NCBI GenBank assembly: GCA_936450465.1 | Contig: OW388293.1 | Span: 51,326,040 to 51,390,039 of the forward strand | DNA length: 64,000 nucleotides | Reading direction: 5' to 3' | Origin: Gibbula magus | Taxonomy: Eukaryota > Mollusca > Gastropoda > Trochida > Trochidae | Shown here: piece after piece, positions 34,601 through 49,600 of the stretch | Numbering within the stretch: the first letter of the stretch is position 1 | Layout: each line of letters begins with the position of its first letter | Notes under the pieces: model-generated | The model's database searches: none | Seen by the model: only the letters and a program-made list of their open reading frames with translations | Told to the model about the DNA's origin: nothing | Program-made: the position numbers and the translations under genes

Positions 34601-37600
34601 GTATCCGGTAATTATCTTAGCTTTGTTGTGTTCTTATCAGTAATTGGTCTGTATGTCCTTCTCTGGATGTTTACATGGTCAACGTTAAATAAACACGTCT
34701 TTAGCGTGAGAAGTTTACTGCATTGAGTGGCCCCTCGCTATAACACACGTTGGGAGCCAAATACTGACAGCTGCGTAATAGAGAATCAGCGGTAAAGCTA
34801 ACCAGAGTTGGAATGAAAAATAACGGCTTGACTTCAGCTATCAAACATTACCAACCTTTCAAAAGCATTCTGCAGTATTAAATACAACTAGTTCAACTTT
34901 GTTTATAAGAAGGGACAAATATTTACAACACTACGATAGAAATCTAGACATTAAATCTTGCTTGGCTTCGGGCATGCGCAATCAAGCTTGGTTATCAAAG
35001 CTCTTCACACCATTTTAATCTTATAAACACTGAAGCGATTTCTAAATCTGTGTAAGGAGTATCGGCTTTGTTTAGATGTTAGACTATAACATGGCGAATT
35101 GTTACGATAGATTGTTGACTGTAGTGTTGCTAATCTCGCATGAACTGACAAGAAAATGACATATCATGAAAAAAATAAGAACAAACACCGTAAGAAAATG
35201 TATGTATTTTTTTATTTTGGTACATTTAAAACAATTTATTTAAAAAACAAACGAATATAACAAAACATTTGTGTCATGTTACTTAAAAAATTACCGGTAT
35301 CAACTTACCGTTATCAAATCTTACCAACGTGTTTTCCCATCATGGCATGTCGACCTGTTTCCATGATTGCTAGAAGGGGGTCGTCTTATACATGAGATAC
35401 ATGGTTTTTACCTGATTTTAGGGGTCTGAGAAAGGGGGTCGTCTTATACACAGGGTCGCCTTATACACTGTAATATACGGTAGTATTAAATTGTTGGACT
35501 CTTAGAGGGACCTCTCTTCCAGCCAAAGAAGTATAATAGAGACTACTGTAGGTTAGGTTATAGTAGGGAAAACCTGGCCGGCAACATCGCTCATCTTAGT
35601 TGGGATATTATTCTCTTTCAGCCAGCACCCAGTGTTACTACAAGGCGAGACGTCGGTAGGCAAAACAAGTCTGATCACGTGGTTGGCCCAGTCTACCGGC
35701 AATCCTTGTGTGCGTGTCAACAACCACGAGCACACAGATCTGCAGGAGTATGTCGGATGTTACGCGGCAGATGAAACTGGGAAACTTGTCTTCAAGGAAG
35801 GTAAATCAGGAAGTCATTGTCTCTGAGTTGGAAACATGGATGTGATAAGCAATTGTTTTTGGTGAAATTACAGTAGGTCTTTGAAGGGCATTCAGAAGTG
35901 GTATACATAAGAACAGGAAGATTTTCTGGATAACAACTTCTTTAATGTGAAAATGCACGACATTTCGGAGTACATACTCATTCCTTTATCTGTGAGGGAG
36001 GAGTGAGTTTGTACTCCGAAACGTCGTGTATTTTCACATTAAAGAAGTTGTTATCCAGAAAATCTTCCTGTTCTGAAATTACAGTAGTTGAAAGTTGGAA
36101 ACTCAAGAAAAGTCATGAACTCTCAATCTTTTAGGAAGCTTATAATAAATATTACCATCACTGAATTTCATGGAATATATGTGATATTTATTGGCTATTT
36201 TTTAAAAGCCTGAAAGTATCTGCTGCCTTTTGTAGAGTTAGTTTGTCATAGAACTTGCACGTTTGAAAGGATCAATCAAATTTATGAAAGGAAGTGTTTT
36301 GCTTATTGATATGTTACTGATGTCTGCAGGAGTGCTGGTAGAGGCAATGAGGAAAGGACACTGGATAATCCTGGACGAGCTCAACCTGGCTCCGACAGAC
36401 GTTCTGGAGGCACTGAACCGGGTAGGAAGTAAACATGCTATGAAACTTTGTCTTGAAGGCTGTCAAGTCTGAGTGCTTTATAATGACATAACCTGTTGTC
36501 ATCAGCTTCAACATTGAATAGAAGTAGATCAAACCGTACCCCCTCACTTTTCCGCTTTTCGCTTATCACTTTAGCCGTTACATTAATTGTGTATGAGAAT
36601 TGTGGTTTATTTCATGTAAAGGGGTCACCAGCCCTTCATACATTTGTATTCGAATACATTTGTGGCAAATAATTCTGATTGGTCTATTTACATCAATCGC
36701 AACTCTCTACCAAAGGGAATGAACTGTGCCATGAATTGTATTGTAGACAAAATAACGCTTTGACAATGATCAAACTCTGACAAAGGCATGGTTGGACTAC
36801 TACTCACTGGTTTTATTTAATATGCAACTTTTGTTGACTGGATTTATTACGTTTCATATACATGTTTCAGCTGCTAGATGACAACCGAGAGTTGTTTATC
36901 CCAGAGACTCAGGAGACGGTGAAAGCTCACCCGAAGTTCATGCTATTTGCTACCCAGAACCCTCCTGGGCTGTATGGTGGCAGGAAGGTATGACGGTTTC
37001 TTCATTTCCCTCTGTAAAGTTATACTTACCACACAAAACAACCTAAATATACGAGGGCAGTGATAAACCATGCCAAATTAACTTCATCTTGGCCCAAGAT
37101 CGTGAAAATGTTTTAGTTACCGAAAGCAGAATTCTATAATTGTAATTCTTGCTTATTGTGAATTTCAAATAACCAAAAGTATTCTATTCTTGTAAACCTT
37201 CAAGTCCTCTTTCCTTATTTTTAGCTCTTGAAGGTTTCAGTCAAAATAAATATGGTAAAGGTTAATAGTGTTCAGAAAAAAATTCTTCATGATCCAAGGC
37301 CAGATAGTTGTCAACTAATGTTCGCACAGGACTGAATCAACCATCAAAAGAGGAAACATTGTTTGTATTGGCTTTGATCATGGAATCACACACAAATAGT
37401 CTTGTTAACACCAAGTAGGTTACAAGTGTTATGTGTAACACAAAAATGATAGTGAAAACACAGTGCAGGTTTGCACAAGACTGGGTTAAACTTTTTAGTG
37501 ATTCAAAGGAAAAATGGTTTGGTACCATAAATTTTCTATATTCTGGGGAAAGGTACAAAAGTGGCCAAAATCACATTGTGCTGTCGTGTAGGCTCTTACA

Positions 37601-40600
37601 AAAATTCAGAATTTAAGATTCATAGATTAAATAAAGTAACGTTTTGGCCTTAAAGGACTTTGTAACATATATATTCTTTGATGACAGTAAACAGCACACT
37701 AATATTGATGTTTCTTACAGATGTTGTCGAGGGCATTCCGAAACCGATTTGTGGAGCTGCACTTCAGTGAGATTCCCAGCAAGGAACTGGAAACAATCCT
37801 GCACCAGCGGTGTAACATTCCTCTATCATATGCCAAGAGGCTGGTGCAAGTCATGCTGGATCTACAGGTATTTACCTGGTTTTGTATAGGTGTCTTCATA
37901 TCACATCCTCTAGTCAGTGTCAGTGGTGGCACCAACTTCCCAATGCAAGGCATAACTCTTGCCAGTCTCCATTACTGGCTGATTTAGGCCTTGCAGTATT
38001 TCCTTAAGAAATCTGTGTTTAAAAATCCAGGCCCGCTATGCATTTTTGGTGCAGCGATTCACTATCTTGACACAACAAAGCGAGGGAAATACCGCAAGGG
38101 TTAAATCAGCCAGTAATTCATACTGGCAAGAGTTATGCCATGCGTTTGGAAGTTGTGGTGGCACATGGTCCTGTGCATATAATAATGAGCTCAGCTCACT
38201 GTATTATTATCCCCTGATGTCCGCGTAGCGCGAAACAAAGGCTATAGTATACATTCCTACATTGCACATTCTTTGAGAGAGTGCAATAACCATGAAGTTC
38301 AAACTTCAGCAAGATGACCTTCCTGTATAAAGAGTGAGTTAAATATTGGGGTCTGTTTGTGTCCAGATGCGACGGCGAGGGTCGGGTGTGTTTGCTGGCA
38401 AGCAGGGCTTCATGACTCTGAGAGACTTGTTCCGATGGGCGGAAAGGTACAGCTGTTCAGACACAATGACTTCTGGGAAGTTCTACGATTGGGACCAGCA
38501 TCTTGCAGACCATGGTAAGATTGATGTAGGATCATGCCAAAAATTCATCTTTTGTGCTTTTTCTGGGGAAGTTAAACAAATCAGTATTGGACTTACTCAG
38601 GATATATTGGACACTTTGAGTTGACCCCGACTTGGATGTTAATTTCAAGGTCACCACAAGGAAGTGTGCATTATCATGACAGCAATTATCTTGAGTTTGT
38701 GACTTACAGAGTCATGGTAGATTCTTATAGACATTGAGAGACAATCCTATTTATTAGGATGCTATTCCAGAACCCAATATTGGTTAATCTTGGGACAGCC
38801 TTAAGATCTCAGGGCTAAAATTTGTAAGGGAACTACACCTGTGAAATCTTATAAATCAGGGTTCAAGACCCATAAACAAGTTGCTGTAATGACACAGAAA
38901 GACATATCTCAATTCAAAACATGTCTCTGATACTGCCATATTGCAGGCTTCATGCTTTTTTCTGGCTGAGTCAGTCAAAGAATAAATCTGTTCAGAATTT
39001 TCCCATAAATGTGCTTGTATTATTGGTGATCCTGAAATAACCAGTGGCGGATCCGGGGGGTGGGGCGCTGGTCGAGGGGGTCCGGAACCCCCCTTTCAAA
39101 ATTTTTTGCGTGGGCTGTTATGGGGAAAACAAATTTTGGACCTACCCCTTTCAAAATTCCTGAATCCGCCACTGAATAAGTCTCCAACTCCAGGTTACAT
39201 GCTGCTAGCTGGCCGAGTGAGGAAGGAGGAGGAGTCCACAGTTATACAGGAAGTCCTGAAGAAACACCTCAAACGAGTAGTGAACCCTGCTCTCTTGTTC
39301 GACGTGTCCCCAAAAACATCCACAACAACAGCTGGCATGTTGAAGCAGCTGACTGACCAATCAGTAGAAGGCTTTCAACACATTGTGTGGACCCACAACA
39401 TGAGAAGACTGGCTGTTCTCATTGGTCAAGCTATTGCTTTCAAAGAACCTGTCTTGTTGGTCGGAGAAACTGGGTAGGTGAAGTGTGCTTATTAAATATG
39501 TGACTTTTCGACTAATCTTAGTATCCTATGAGATTATTTGTTGAAGACCTTCATATTAACCCTTAACATGCGGGTCCCGGAATTATCCGGGCGGGCTATA
39601 AGCGATTCGTAGGTACTTCAATACGGATCCCTGATCGCTTACTTAGAAGAATTCACGGCTGTCTAAGTACTTCTCTATCCCCCATACCGGGTCCCGAGTC
39701 GATTGTTTCCGCGACTCGCTGCATGAGAATGGCTGTATTTATGCCTCGCAGCTCGCAATGAGAATAAAGCTTTCTTCAGTGTCTGGTCAGAACGTCCAGC
39801 AAAATTCACACCAATTTGCGTGTGCATTGTTGACCCGTAACGCATCAATAATTAGCTTTACAAAAGGCCAATTTTGTCCTGCTTCGCTCTGATGGCTACA
39901 CTGCCCGGCGGCTAATTATCACCTAAGTGTCTGCACTGCCCCGGGGTGAGATAGGCCCGTACAAGCTTATCTGTCTCGCATCCCGCCACATGGGCAGATA
40001 GCCTATGCTTATCTGTCTCGCATCTCGCCACATGGGCAGATAGCCTCTAATTACGGGAAGATATTGCGATAAGCTACCTTTCTCTCGCACTTCGTATCAT
40101 ATGAACCAATTGGTTGTTTTAATTTTTTTTTATACCAAAATAAAGAGGAAAGAATGGCCTTTATTCCCATATAAAAATCGCAATTGCGCTAACATAACTG
40201 AAAATACAGCAATCGCACAGAGATAGGCGACTTTCGCACTTTTGAATTTTGATACATGTGGCGCATTTACCCCAACATGCCTCGGCGCTCTATTTCTAAG
40301 AAACTACTTGGGATATTTTTTTATCAGTATATAGATAAAAGAATTGTCTTCAATTCCATATAAAATACGTGTATTTTCGGCAATAACTTTTGATGCGCCA
40401 GGTGTCGCGCAGAAGGTGATATTCGGCTTTGAATAAGTGGCGCTCTTAGCATATACCATCATTACGGGCTTTATAACTTGTGAACCGCAAGTCCGATTTT
40501 TATAATTTTTACATCATTGTAAAGAGAAAAACATTGTCTTCAATTCCATGTATAATGCGCATGTTTTCGGGAAGAACTCTGCATGCGCGAAGCGCCGCGC

Positions 40601-43600
40601 CAAAAGGTATAATTTTCGCACTTCATAACTTTTGAACCGCAAGTCCGATTTTTATAATTTTTACATCATTGTAAAGACAAAAACATTGTCTTTAATTCCA
40701 GATATAATGCGCATGTTTTTGGGAAGAACTGTGCATGCGCGAAGCGCCGCAATATTGATGTACGCATAAGTGAAGAAGTATGATAATACATAACTAAAAT
40801 ACTGTTCTTTTGATACGCAAATATAGAGCTTTATAAACGATGAACAACTGTCATGATGGAATTTTGTTTCCAGTTTTGGAAAATAAAATATAACATAAAA
40901 GTGAAAATATATTTGAGTACGGGACCCGCCGCTCGGGGAAAAGCCTTTTTCGTGGGAATATTTTCTCAGGAAAATATTTCACTTTTTGGAGTTTCTAAAA
41001 ATGCGTGAACATTTTTGTTACTGATGCCATTTGCGAAAGGTTTTTATTTCTAAAATTCAAATGCGAGGGCGCACCTTTCCAAACCATTTGAATTGAATTT
41101 ATTATTTTATCTTTTACATTATTGAATAAAAGACGTTTCATTCAATAAGATTTGAAGAATTATTTATATGTGTAGCGGACTGAACTGAGCAGATGGAGAA
41201 TTTGATTCCTCACCACTTTTATTACCAAAGTTCTTTTGTATCACAATTACTTTTTTAGGTATTAGTTTTTTCGTGAGCAGGGGAATTTCCGACGGGATTC
41301 GCCATGACATAATGAGAAAAAATTCCCATGAACATGGGCGTGGTCCGTCATCTTCGGGACCGACCCACAAGTATAAATATCTACCGGGGGGTGCGCGGAC
41401 CCCCCCGCTTTTGGTCGCCACCCCACAAACTTTTTGTGCAAATTATTATTTTTTTTCTACTTTGAAATAAAGGTTCGTGTCATTCCGAGGTATGAAGGTT
41501 TCTGCTATATATGTCGAGAGGGCATGGGAACCCATTCCCAATAGAATCCGGGGTTCGTCCCATAGGATTGTTCCTCGGAGTCTCTCGTTCTCAAAAGAGA
41601 ACATGGGAAACCTGTCCCGCGATTGAATCCGGGGTCCGCCGCGGAAGACGGGGACGGGAATTCCCGGAGAGCATGGGACTATGCTCCCATGGGTCCGGGC
41701 TCCGCCTCGAGAGACCGCTCCTTGGATGCTCTGCTTCTCGAAAAGAGAAGTCATTCGGCAACTGACAACCCGAGCTTCCCTGACATAGTAGTTTATTTTC
41801 CGGGCCTCGCGCCCGGTGCTACACGTTGCCGAGGAAATCAGAAAATGGTCCGTTTGACATATACGTCGGAAAAATCGGCGCGATGTCAGAAGCCATCGGC
41901 GCCGTCGGCGCTTGCGGCGCAGTCGTCCTAGATGCGCCGGGAGGTTCTGAAACTGGCAAATGAACGTCCATGAAGCTCACATTCATTATCTCTGTATGTT
42001 TATTGTCTCTAATCACATGTTATATGTTGCATACATCTAACGCATTTTCAATCATTTACAGGTTGAAGCAGAATGCTGCGCGGACATGGCCGCAAGGCCC
42101 TGCGACGGCCTAGGGCGTTGCATACTAGGACACGCAGCTTTGAAGCCGTTTCAAGCGACGACGACTTCATCAACGAGATCCATGCTGATGAAGCCTCTGA
42201 TATGGAGTCAACTGACAGTGATGGTAGCAGTGGTTTAGACAGTGATGATGCATATGATCGGGACACTGTAATAGATAGTGAACATGGTGACACATATGGT
42301 CTGAGTGATATAGAGACAGAGATTGCCAGAAAGATTCTAGCCGCCGGTAATTCCACCGAAGAAGACTTTAGTGGTTTTGAGGAGGAGTTTGCCGAAATAC
42401 CACAATATAATCAAGATAATTCACAGACGTTTGATGAGTGGGTGGATGGTCCGCGGCCACGTGTAAACTTGCCTTTCACTGGTCAAACTGGGTTGCGCCA
42501 GTTCATAGAACTTCCTGAGAACCCTGAACCTATTGACTGTTTCAATTTGTTTATACATAATGATGACTATGAGGATATGGCAACGGAAACCAATAGATAT
42601 TTCAAACAAGCAATGGAGGACAAAATTCTAAGACCCCGTTCAAGAATGCAACAGTTGCAAGACACTAATGCAGAAGAGATGAAGGTATTTGTAGCCATGA
42701 CAATTGCCATGTCATTGGTTGTGCAGAGAAACTTTGCTGATTACTGGTCAACAAGTGATGTTACCTCAACGCCTTTCTTCGCCAAGTGCATGCCCCGAGA
42801 CAGGTTTTGGCTTCTTATAACCTACCTACACTTGGCTGACAACAGGAGGATGCCGGGCCGTAACACCCCGTGCTTTTCACCAATAAATAAACTGGGACAC
42901 TTGTATAACCGGATAGTTCACCGTTTTTCAAGAGTGTATAAACCGCATCAAAACATTTCAGTCGACGAGGGCATGGTGCCCTGGAAAGGTAACTTATCTT
43001 CCCGACAAGCCTAAGAAGTATGGGATAAAGGCTTTCATGTTGCGTGACTCGCACAACGGATACGTTTGCAAGTTCAAACTCTACACTGGAAAAACGAATG
43101 AACCGGTTTCTGAAGGTGGCAAAACTTATGATGTAGTCATGGACTTGGTGAACGACTACGTTGGACAGGGGCATCACATCTTTATGGACAACTACTATTC
43201 GTCCACAAATCTGTACATAAATTTGTGGGAGCGGGGAATAGGTGCCACGGGGACGTTGAGAGCCAATCGAAAGGGACTTCCTGATTCAGTCAAGAAACCT
43301 AAAAAGAAAGCCAAGCAAGGGGACATGACAGTTTCTCACAACCATGGCCTACTCGTTCTTCGCTACGAAGATAGAAAATCAGTGCTTCTCATGTCTACTG
43401 TTGAAGATACACAACTTGAACAAACAGGGAAGAAGAACCGGGCAACAGGGGAACCAGTTCTCAAGCCGCGCATTGTAACAACGTACAACAAGTACATGGG
43501 AGGTGTTGATCGGGCCGACCAGATGTTGTCGTACACGCCGTTCCGAGTGAAGACCCTGAAGTGGTGGAAACGGGTTTGGTTTCACGTTCTCAACGTTGCC

Positions 43601-46600
43601 ATGTTGAACTCTTACATCGTTTATATAGAATACAGCAAAGATAAACCTCTAAAAACAAGTCGGGAATACAGGAAGGCTTTGGCGCAACATATAGTAACAT
43701 TTGCGGACAAGGAACAAGTTCCATCACTTTGCAGACGTCCCCGTGGTCAGCCAAGCACGAGCGACGAAAGTGTCACTCGTCTTCATGGACGTCACTTTCC
43801 GACGAGGATTGAGCCTGTCGGAAGGAAGAAAAACGTCACAAGGATGTGTGTGGTATGCTCTAAGGCAAAACGCGCCGTCCTCGCAAAACAGATTGAAGAA
43901 GGCAATGGGCAAGCAAGGAAGAAAAAACGAGTAGGCAGAGAGTCTTCTTATGAATGTACAGATTGTAATGTTTCTCTGTGCGCCGCACCATGCTTCAAAC
44001 TGTACCACACCGCCACTGACTATTCCAGGGCTTACATCACTGCCACGGAAAAAGAAAGAAATGAAGAAGGGAATGAAGAAGAAGAAAATTGAAAGTAAAG
44101 AGAGCCGAAGTGTGGACTAGTATATACACATTATATACATACCTTGTTAGGTCCCTAAAGCTGTTCTGCGCACAACCGCAGGTAAATATTGTGTATATTT
44201 GTACATAAATGCATTGTAATTTCATTGTAATACATGTCATTGCAAATAAAATATTTTTTATTTTATCAAAGAGACAGAGAAAGTGAATGCGAGCTTTCAT
44301 TGGAAGTTCAGCCAGAACCGCATCATAAAAATCACCCATAAATGCTGAACCGGGTGGCCGATTTTCATAAAACTTACATGGGGTAAAGAGGAAAGATTCG
44401 GCTTTGATTCAATATAAAATTTACACATGCGCACGAAAAACTAAAGTTGCGGCACGTGCCCCGATATGCGCGATAGTCAAAAAGTTGCCTCAAAGTACCG
44501 AGGGTACCTTCATTTGGCCCGCTATAGCTTCCGAACGAAGTTGCGCATTTTTTTTCTTTTTACATCATCGTAAAGAGCAATAAATTGTCTTCAATTCCAT
44601 GTATCATATGTATATGCGCAGCGAAAAATAAACATGCGGCAAGTGATGCGCCAGATGTCGCAAAAAGTTAGTTTTTCAAAAATGGGGGTGCCTTCCTTAC
44701 GCTCTTCATATATTGCGAACCATTAGACGTATTCCAATAATTTTTATATCATTGTAAAGAGGAATAAATTGTCTTCAAGGACATACGTGTCTCGCATGCG
44801 CGCGAAAAAATTTACGATTTTATAAAGCTGGAAATAAAGACAAACTTTACACCGCGCAACATGTATTGCGTTCACCGCGGTGATAAGTGTATGCTGTGCT
44901 CATTAGTACCCATTAGTTCCACGCGCGCTCGGCTCTGGCACCCTCGAGGAGGTCTCGAGGAGGTCTCGAGGAGGTAACGGTACTGTAATTAGCACAGTCC
45001 CGGGGGGACCAAGCAGTGCCAGTAACTTGGTGCGCGTCGGGACCATTCACGTGGTACTGTTGGGGTAGCGTCACTCTCCTTTGGTTGGTTATATTTTCTG
45101 AACCATAAGTCGTTTTCTAATAATTTTTATGTCATTGTAAAGAGGAATAAACTATCTACAAGCACATATAAATTTCGCAATATGCGAGCTCAGGAGTTTT
45201 GATTTCATAAAGCTGGAAATAAAGACAAACTTTAGATGACAATAGAATTATAACCATAGGTCGCATTCTAATATTTTTTATATCATTGTAAAGACAAACA
45301 TCTGGTCTTCAAGTCCATATAAAAATTTCAGTAGCGCGCTCCAAATTCATGATGTTATAAGGCCCGAATTAAAGACAATCTTTACAAAGTAATAGAAAAG
45401 TAAAGAAAAATCGTAAAAAAATAATTCGAAGATGCGGGTATAAAGCAACCATTTGTGTACGGGTGCCGCGACTTGAATTTGCATTCAACACCCGTATATA
45501 GCCCGTATTCGCCATGTAGATGCGGTATATTTCGTAAAAACGGTACCGGAATTGCCGCCTGGAAATTCCGCCAGCAGAGCTCGTTAGTGCCTAAGCTCAA
45601 ACTACTGCTGCGAGCTGCGAGCCTGTAAATTCCGCCACAGGGGCTAAAAAGGGTAAAATATATATACGCAACGTAAGGGTTAATCATTCTAATGATATTC
45701 ACAATTTTTTCATCAAATGATTCTTTTTTTTAACTGTCTGTGGCAGTTAGGCGAGACATTTTTGCAAAGATCATGGAGGTGCAACTGGATAAAAATATCT
45801 TTCTTTAATACAATTTTCATGTTGAACTTTGAAGAATTCATATTCCATCTTTGTTCATCTTGGCTGAATGCTCTGATCATCCTTGGGCTTTTTATTGCGC
45901 AATCCTGATCTCAAAATACTCCCCCTTGTTTCTTGTTATGAAAACATTAACCAATGAACATGTGAAACATTAGAACATTGTCTGGAGAACTTGTGACATG
46001 TTTAAGGCCTTGTTTACACTAAGTGATTTGCTGTAAAGGTTACACAGACATCTGATTGGCTAAAAATCAAAGAGTTAGATGGCAAGCAAAATGCTTTAAT
46101 AATTGGCCGAAGACAGACATTGATAATATGAAAGGTTAGCTTTATGTCCAATGTCCGGGGTCAGTGTGTTAATAGTTGCCATGGTATGTCTTGATCTAAC
46201 ATTTTCTTATAACTGATTTGTTTAATCTACAGATGTGGAAAGACGACAATGTGTCAGATGTTTGCCGCAGTAAAGAAGCGCCACCTATACAGCGTGAACT
46301 GTCACCTTCATACTGAGAGTGCTGACTTTCTGGGAGGCCTGAGACCGGTCCGATCTCACTCAGAAGAGGTGAGAAACCAACACCTTCGTTGACCTTTTGT
46401 TTGAATCCTATTTGTGTTAGACAGTTATAATGCTGCTTGACTATGAATTGTTTTATGAATTTAGATGGAAATATTAAAAGAAAACCTCAAACAGTTGTGA
46501 GCGCTCCGCAGCGAGGTTAATGTTTGTCGCACAGGATGATACCTAAGATCCCTTTGATGACTTGAGTTTTGGCTTGTAGGAATATACCGACTTTCTGACT

Positions 46601-49600
46601 AAAATCATTTTATTGTCCATTGCAAGAATCGGTCCCTGGCTCAAAGTGACGATGTTGTATATGACAAGTAATTATAATAATAATATACATTCAACAACAA
46701 TTTATAATATCCAGTGCAAGCACCTGCTTAGTGGCAGTACATTATTACCCTGAAGGAATTGTACTTTTGTGCCGCTTGAAAGGCCAACATGCTAAACTCT
46801 ACACCACTCCACGGATCAAATGAGAGCTTATAGTATCTATCTCGTAGAAAATCATTATTTACAAAGATTTTGGATACAAAATAATCATAACGATTTTGAT
46901 CAGGAGGACCCAAAGGAAGCCCGACTGTTTGAGTGGCTGGACGGCCCACTGGTTCGTGCGATGAAGGAAGGAAGCATGTTTCTGATTGACGAAATCTCAT
47001 TGGCTGATGACTCTGTCCTTGAGCGATTGAACAGCGTGTTAGAGCCCGAGCGGACACTGCTATTGGCTGAGAAAGGTGGCGGGGACGGAGGTCAGAATGA
47101 GGTTCAGAAGGTCAAGGCTGTTGATGGGTTCCACGTGTTCTCGACCATGAACCCTGGCGGAGACTTTGGGAAGAAAGAGGTAAGATTATATAATTGTAGT
47201 CATATTTTGTAACTATTGACAATATATGATAAATTGTGGTGTTAATCGTTCCAATATGAATTTTTTTTTTGCAAATTGATTTAAGAGAAATAAACTAGGC
47301 AGAGGTTTTAGATAATTATTTTGTTAATCTTTTCTAACAACTTTTCAAACCTTTGAATCGGGTTCACAGAAAGGAGTTCTCTGAACCTGTTTTGTAACCA
47401 GCCCATCAACTAATTGACATTTTTGTGTGCTCTCCAGTTATCACCTGCTCTACGGAACAGATTCACAGAGATCTGGTGTCCTCAGTTGACACGTCGTGAA
47501 GACCTGGAGGAGATCATCGAACACAACATAAGTGATGGAATACAGCTCGGAAACCAGCAGGACGGCACGTCTGGGTTTGGGGCGGCCATCTTGGATTTCA
47601 TAGAGTGGTTCTCAAACAATGAGATTGGAAAAAGGTTTGTCTCTCTCACTTGAACTGTTTTCATTGAATATTGTGGAACATAAGTTTGAGTCTGACAAAT
47701 CTCTCATTTATGAATCTGTAGAGATTTTGTACTCAAATGTTAGAAATAAACCCCATGATTTAATGGATGTCCTGAATCGCCAAGACTATTTGCTTCATGC
47801 ATCTACTATTAAATTTTCTCAAATTTTGTTGTATCGTGTATCTTATATCATCCAAATCCTAATAAATTTAAGTATCGAAATCTTAAAAGCCTTTGTATTG
47901 CAATTTCAGGTATTTGCTTGATCATTGTATTGTCCAAAGATCACTTGAATGTGCCCAAAAAATTGAGTTAGATCACAGCATATATACTTACATTTACTAA
48001 TTTTCAATTGACTCCAAGGTGTGATTATTGGCATACCTTTCCTCTCCTCTGGTAAATGTCAGACATGTTTTAAGATTATTCTAATGTAGTAATGTTATTG
48101 TTCTTGATTCCTCAGGTGTACAGTCAGTATCCGAGATATTCTCACCTGGGTCAACTTCGTCAACACCTGTGCTAGGCCAGATTCCAGCGACATTAAAATG
48201 GAAACTGATGGCGCCAGTTTGGAACCAGCAGTAGCCTATATCCATGGAGCATGTCTCGTTTTCCTTGATGGTTTAGGCTCAGGTTGGTCTCGATATTCAA
48301 CTGTTTTTATAAGCATTCATCCACTAGATACTGATGCAGTTAAGTTTCAGGTTTGCTTACAATAGCTAAACTGGAATGTTTCCTTTGTTAAAGAGTTAAT
48401 GTTCTTCAGATGCTCAATGGGTTTCGCACAAAGGGTTAATGTGGTGATTTAAGTTTGTTCAGAGGAGAAAGGCTACTTTTTGCTTCCAGGACAAAATGTG
48501 GATTACCTGCACGTATTGCCATTAGTTCTTCATCCAAAAGAAATTTTACTTGAGTAAAACCGCCTCAATGCTGGAAAAACTGTAAACTCAAACTGGGTAG
48601 TGTGAACATTTAGAAACTCATATCTAGCACCAGATTCTGTGTTGTGAAACTGTTGTTTAGAACTTCAAAATAAATTTCAAGTTTTCAAGCATGAGTTTGA
48701 TGTGTGAAATTTGTGTGACTTCTTGATGTCTTATGTGCAGCCCCATTTTATACGATTGCCTACCCGTGTTGTCAAACTTCTGTTTGTTGTTGCAAGTAAA
48801 TGTTACATGGATCAAGTTTGAACCAGTGTATGTGATCCTTATCATTTGAAAATAGCAGGAACATAGCTTCAGCATTCTATACATTATAATCTCAATTGAA
48901 AGATTTTCATTTAACAAATACCTGAAATGCAGTTGCAGTAGATTGGGCATATCTAACATTATTACATTTGGGATAACACTACCTTTAATAGTACAGATTC
49001 TTATACTTTTTCGGGCCGCGTCCCTTGTGGGATTTGAACCCACACCCTTAGAGTAAGGCAACTATTGCCAGCACTGACCGTACCAACAGCTTGCCACACG
49101 ACCACGGGCCTCGATTTTATGGTAGTGTTATCCCAAATGTAACAATGTTAGATTTGTTCACTATCTTAATGGCATGTATTTCTATTGTCATTGTTATGAT
49201 GAAATGACATATCGATTAGTAGAATTCTACAAGAAATACCTGAGATACTTTTATTTCCATCCAATTATCATCAACTCCTTCTATCAGGTGTGACGAGCCG
49301 AGGCTCTGGATTTGACATGATGTCTATCCGTGACACCTGTCTGAAGTTTCTAGTCAAGCAGATTACCTCCCTTGCTGGCCATGACTACACTGTGGCCGAC
49401 CTTCACCTTTCACTCCAGAATGAGGCTGCAGGCAAAATGTATATCATCTCAACAGAGAAGACTTTTTCAATACCTCCATTTTCAATTTCCAAAGGTCAGT
49501 ATTTCCAAATAGATTAAAGGTACATAAAGTAGGTAGGACATGAAAATAAGATAATTTTCAGATTAAACAGTAATCACTTTTGTTAAAAAAACAGTTAATC

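Noticed and set aside
48657..49061. 134-residue minus-strand frame
   Set aside because: It crosses the hairpin arm and the tRNA-like loop. It has no protein-like composition.
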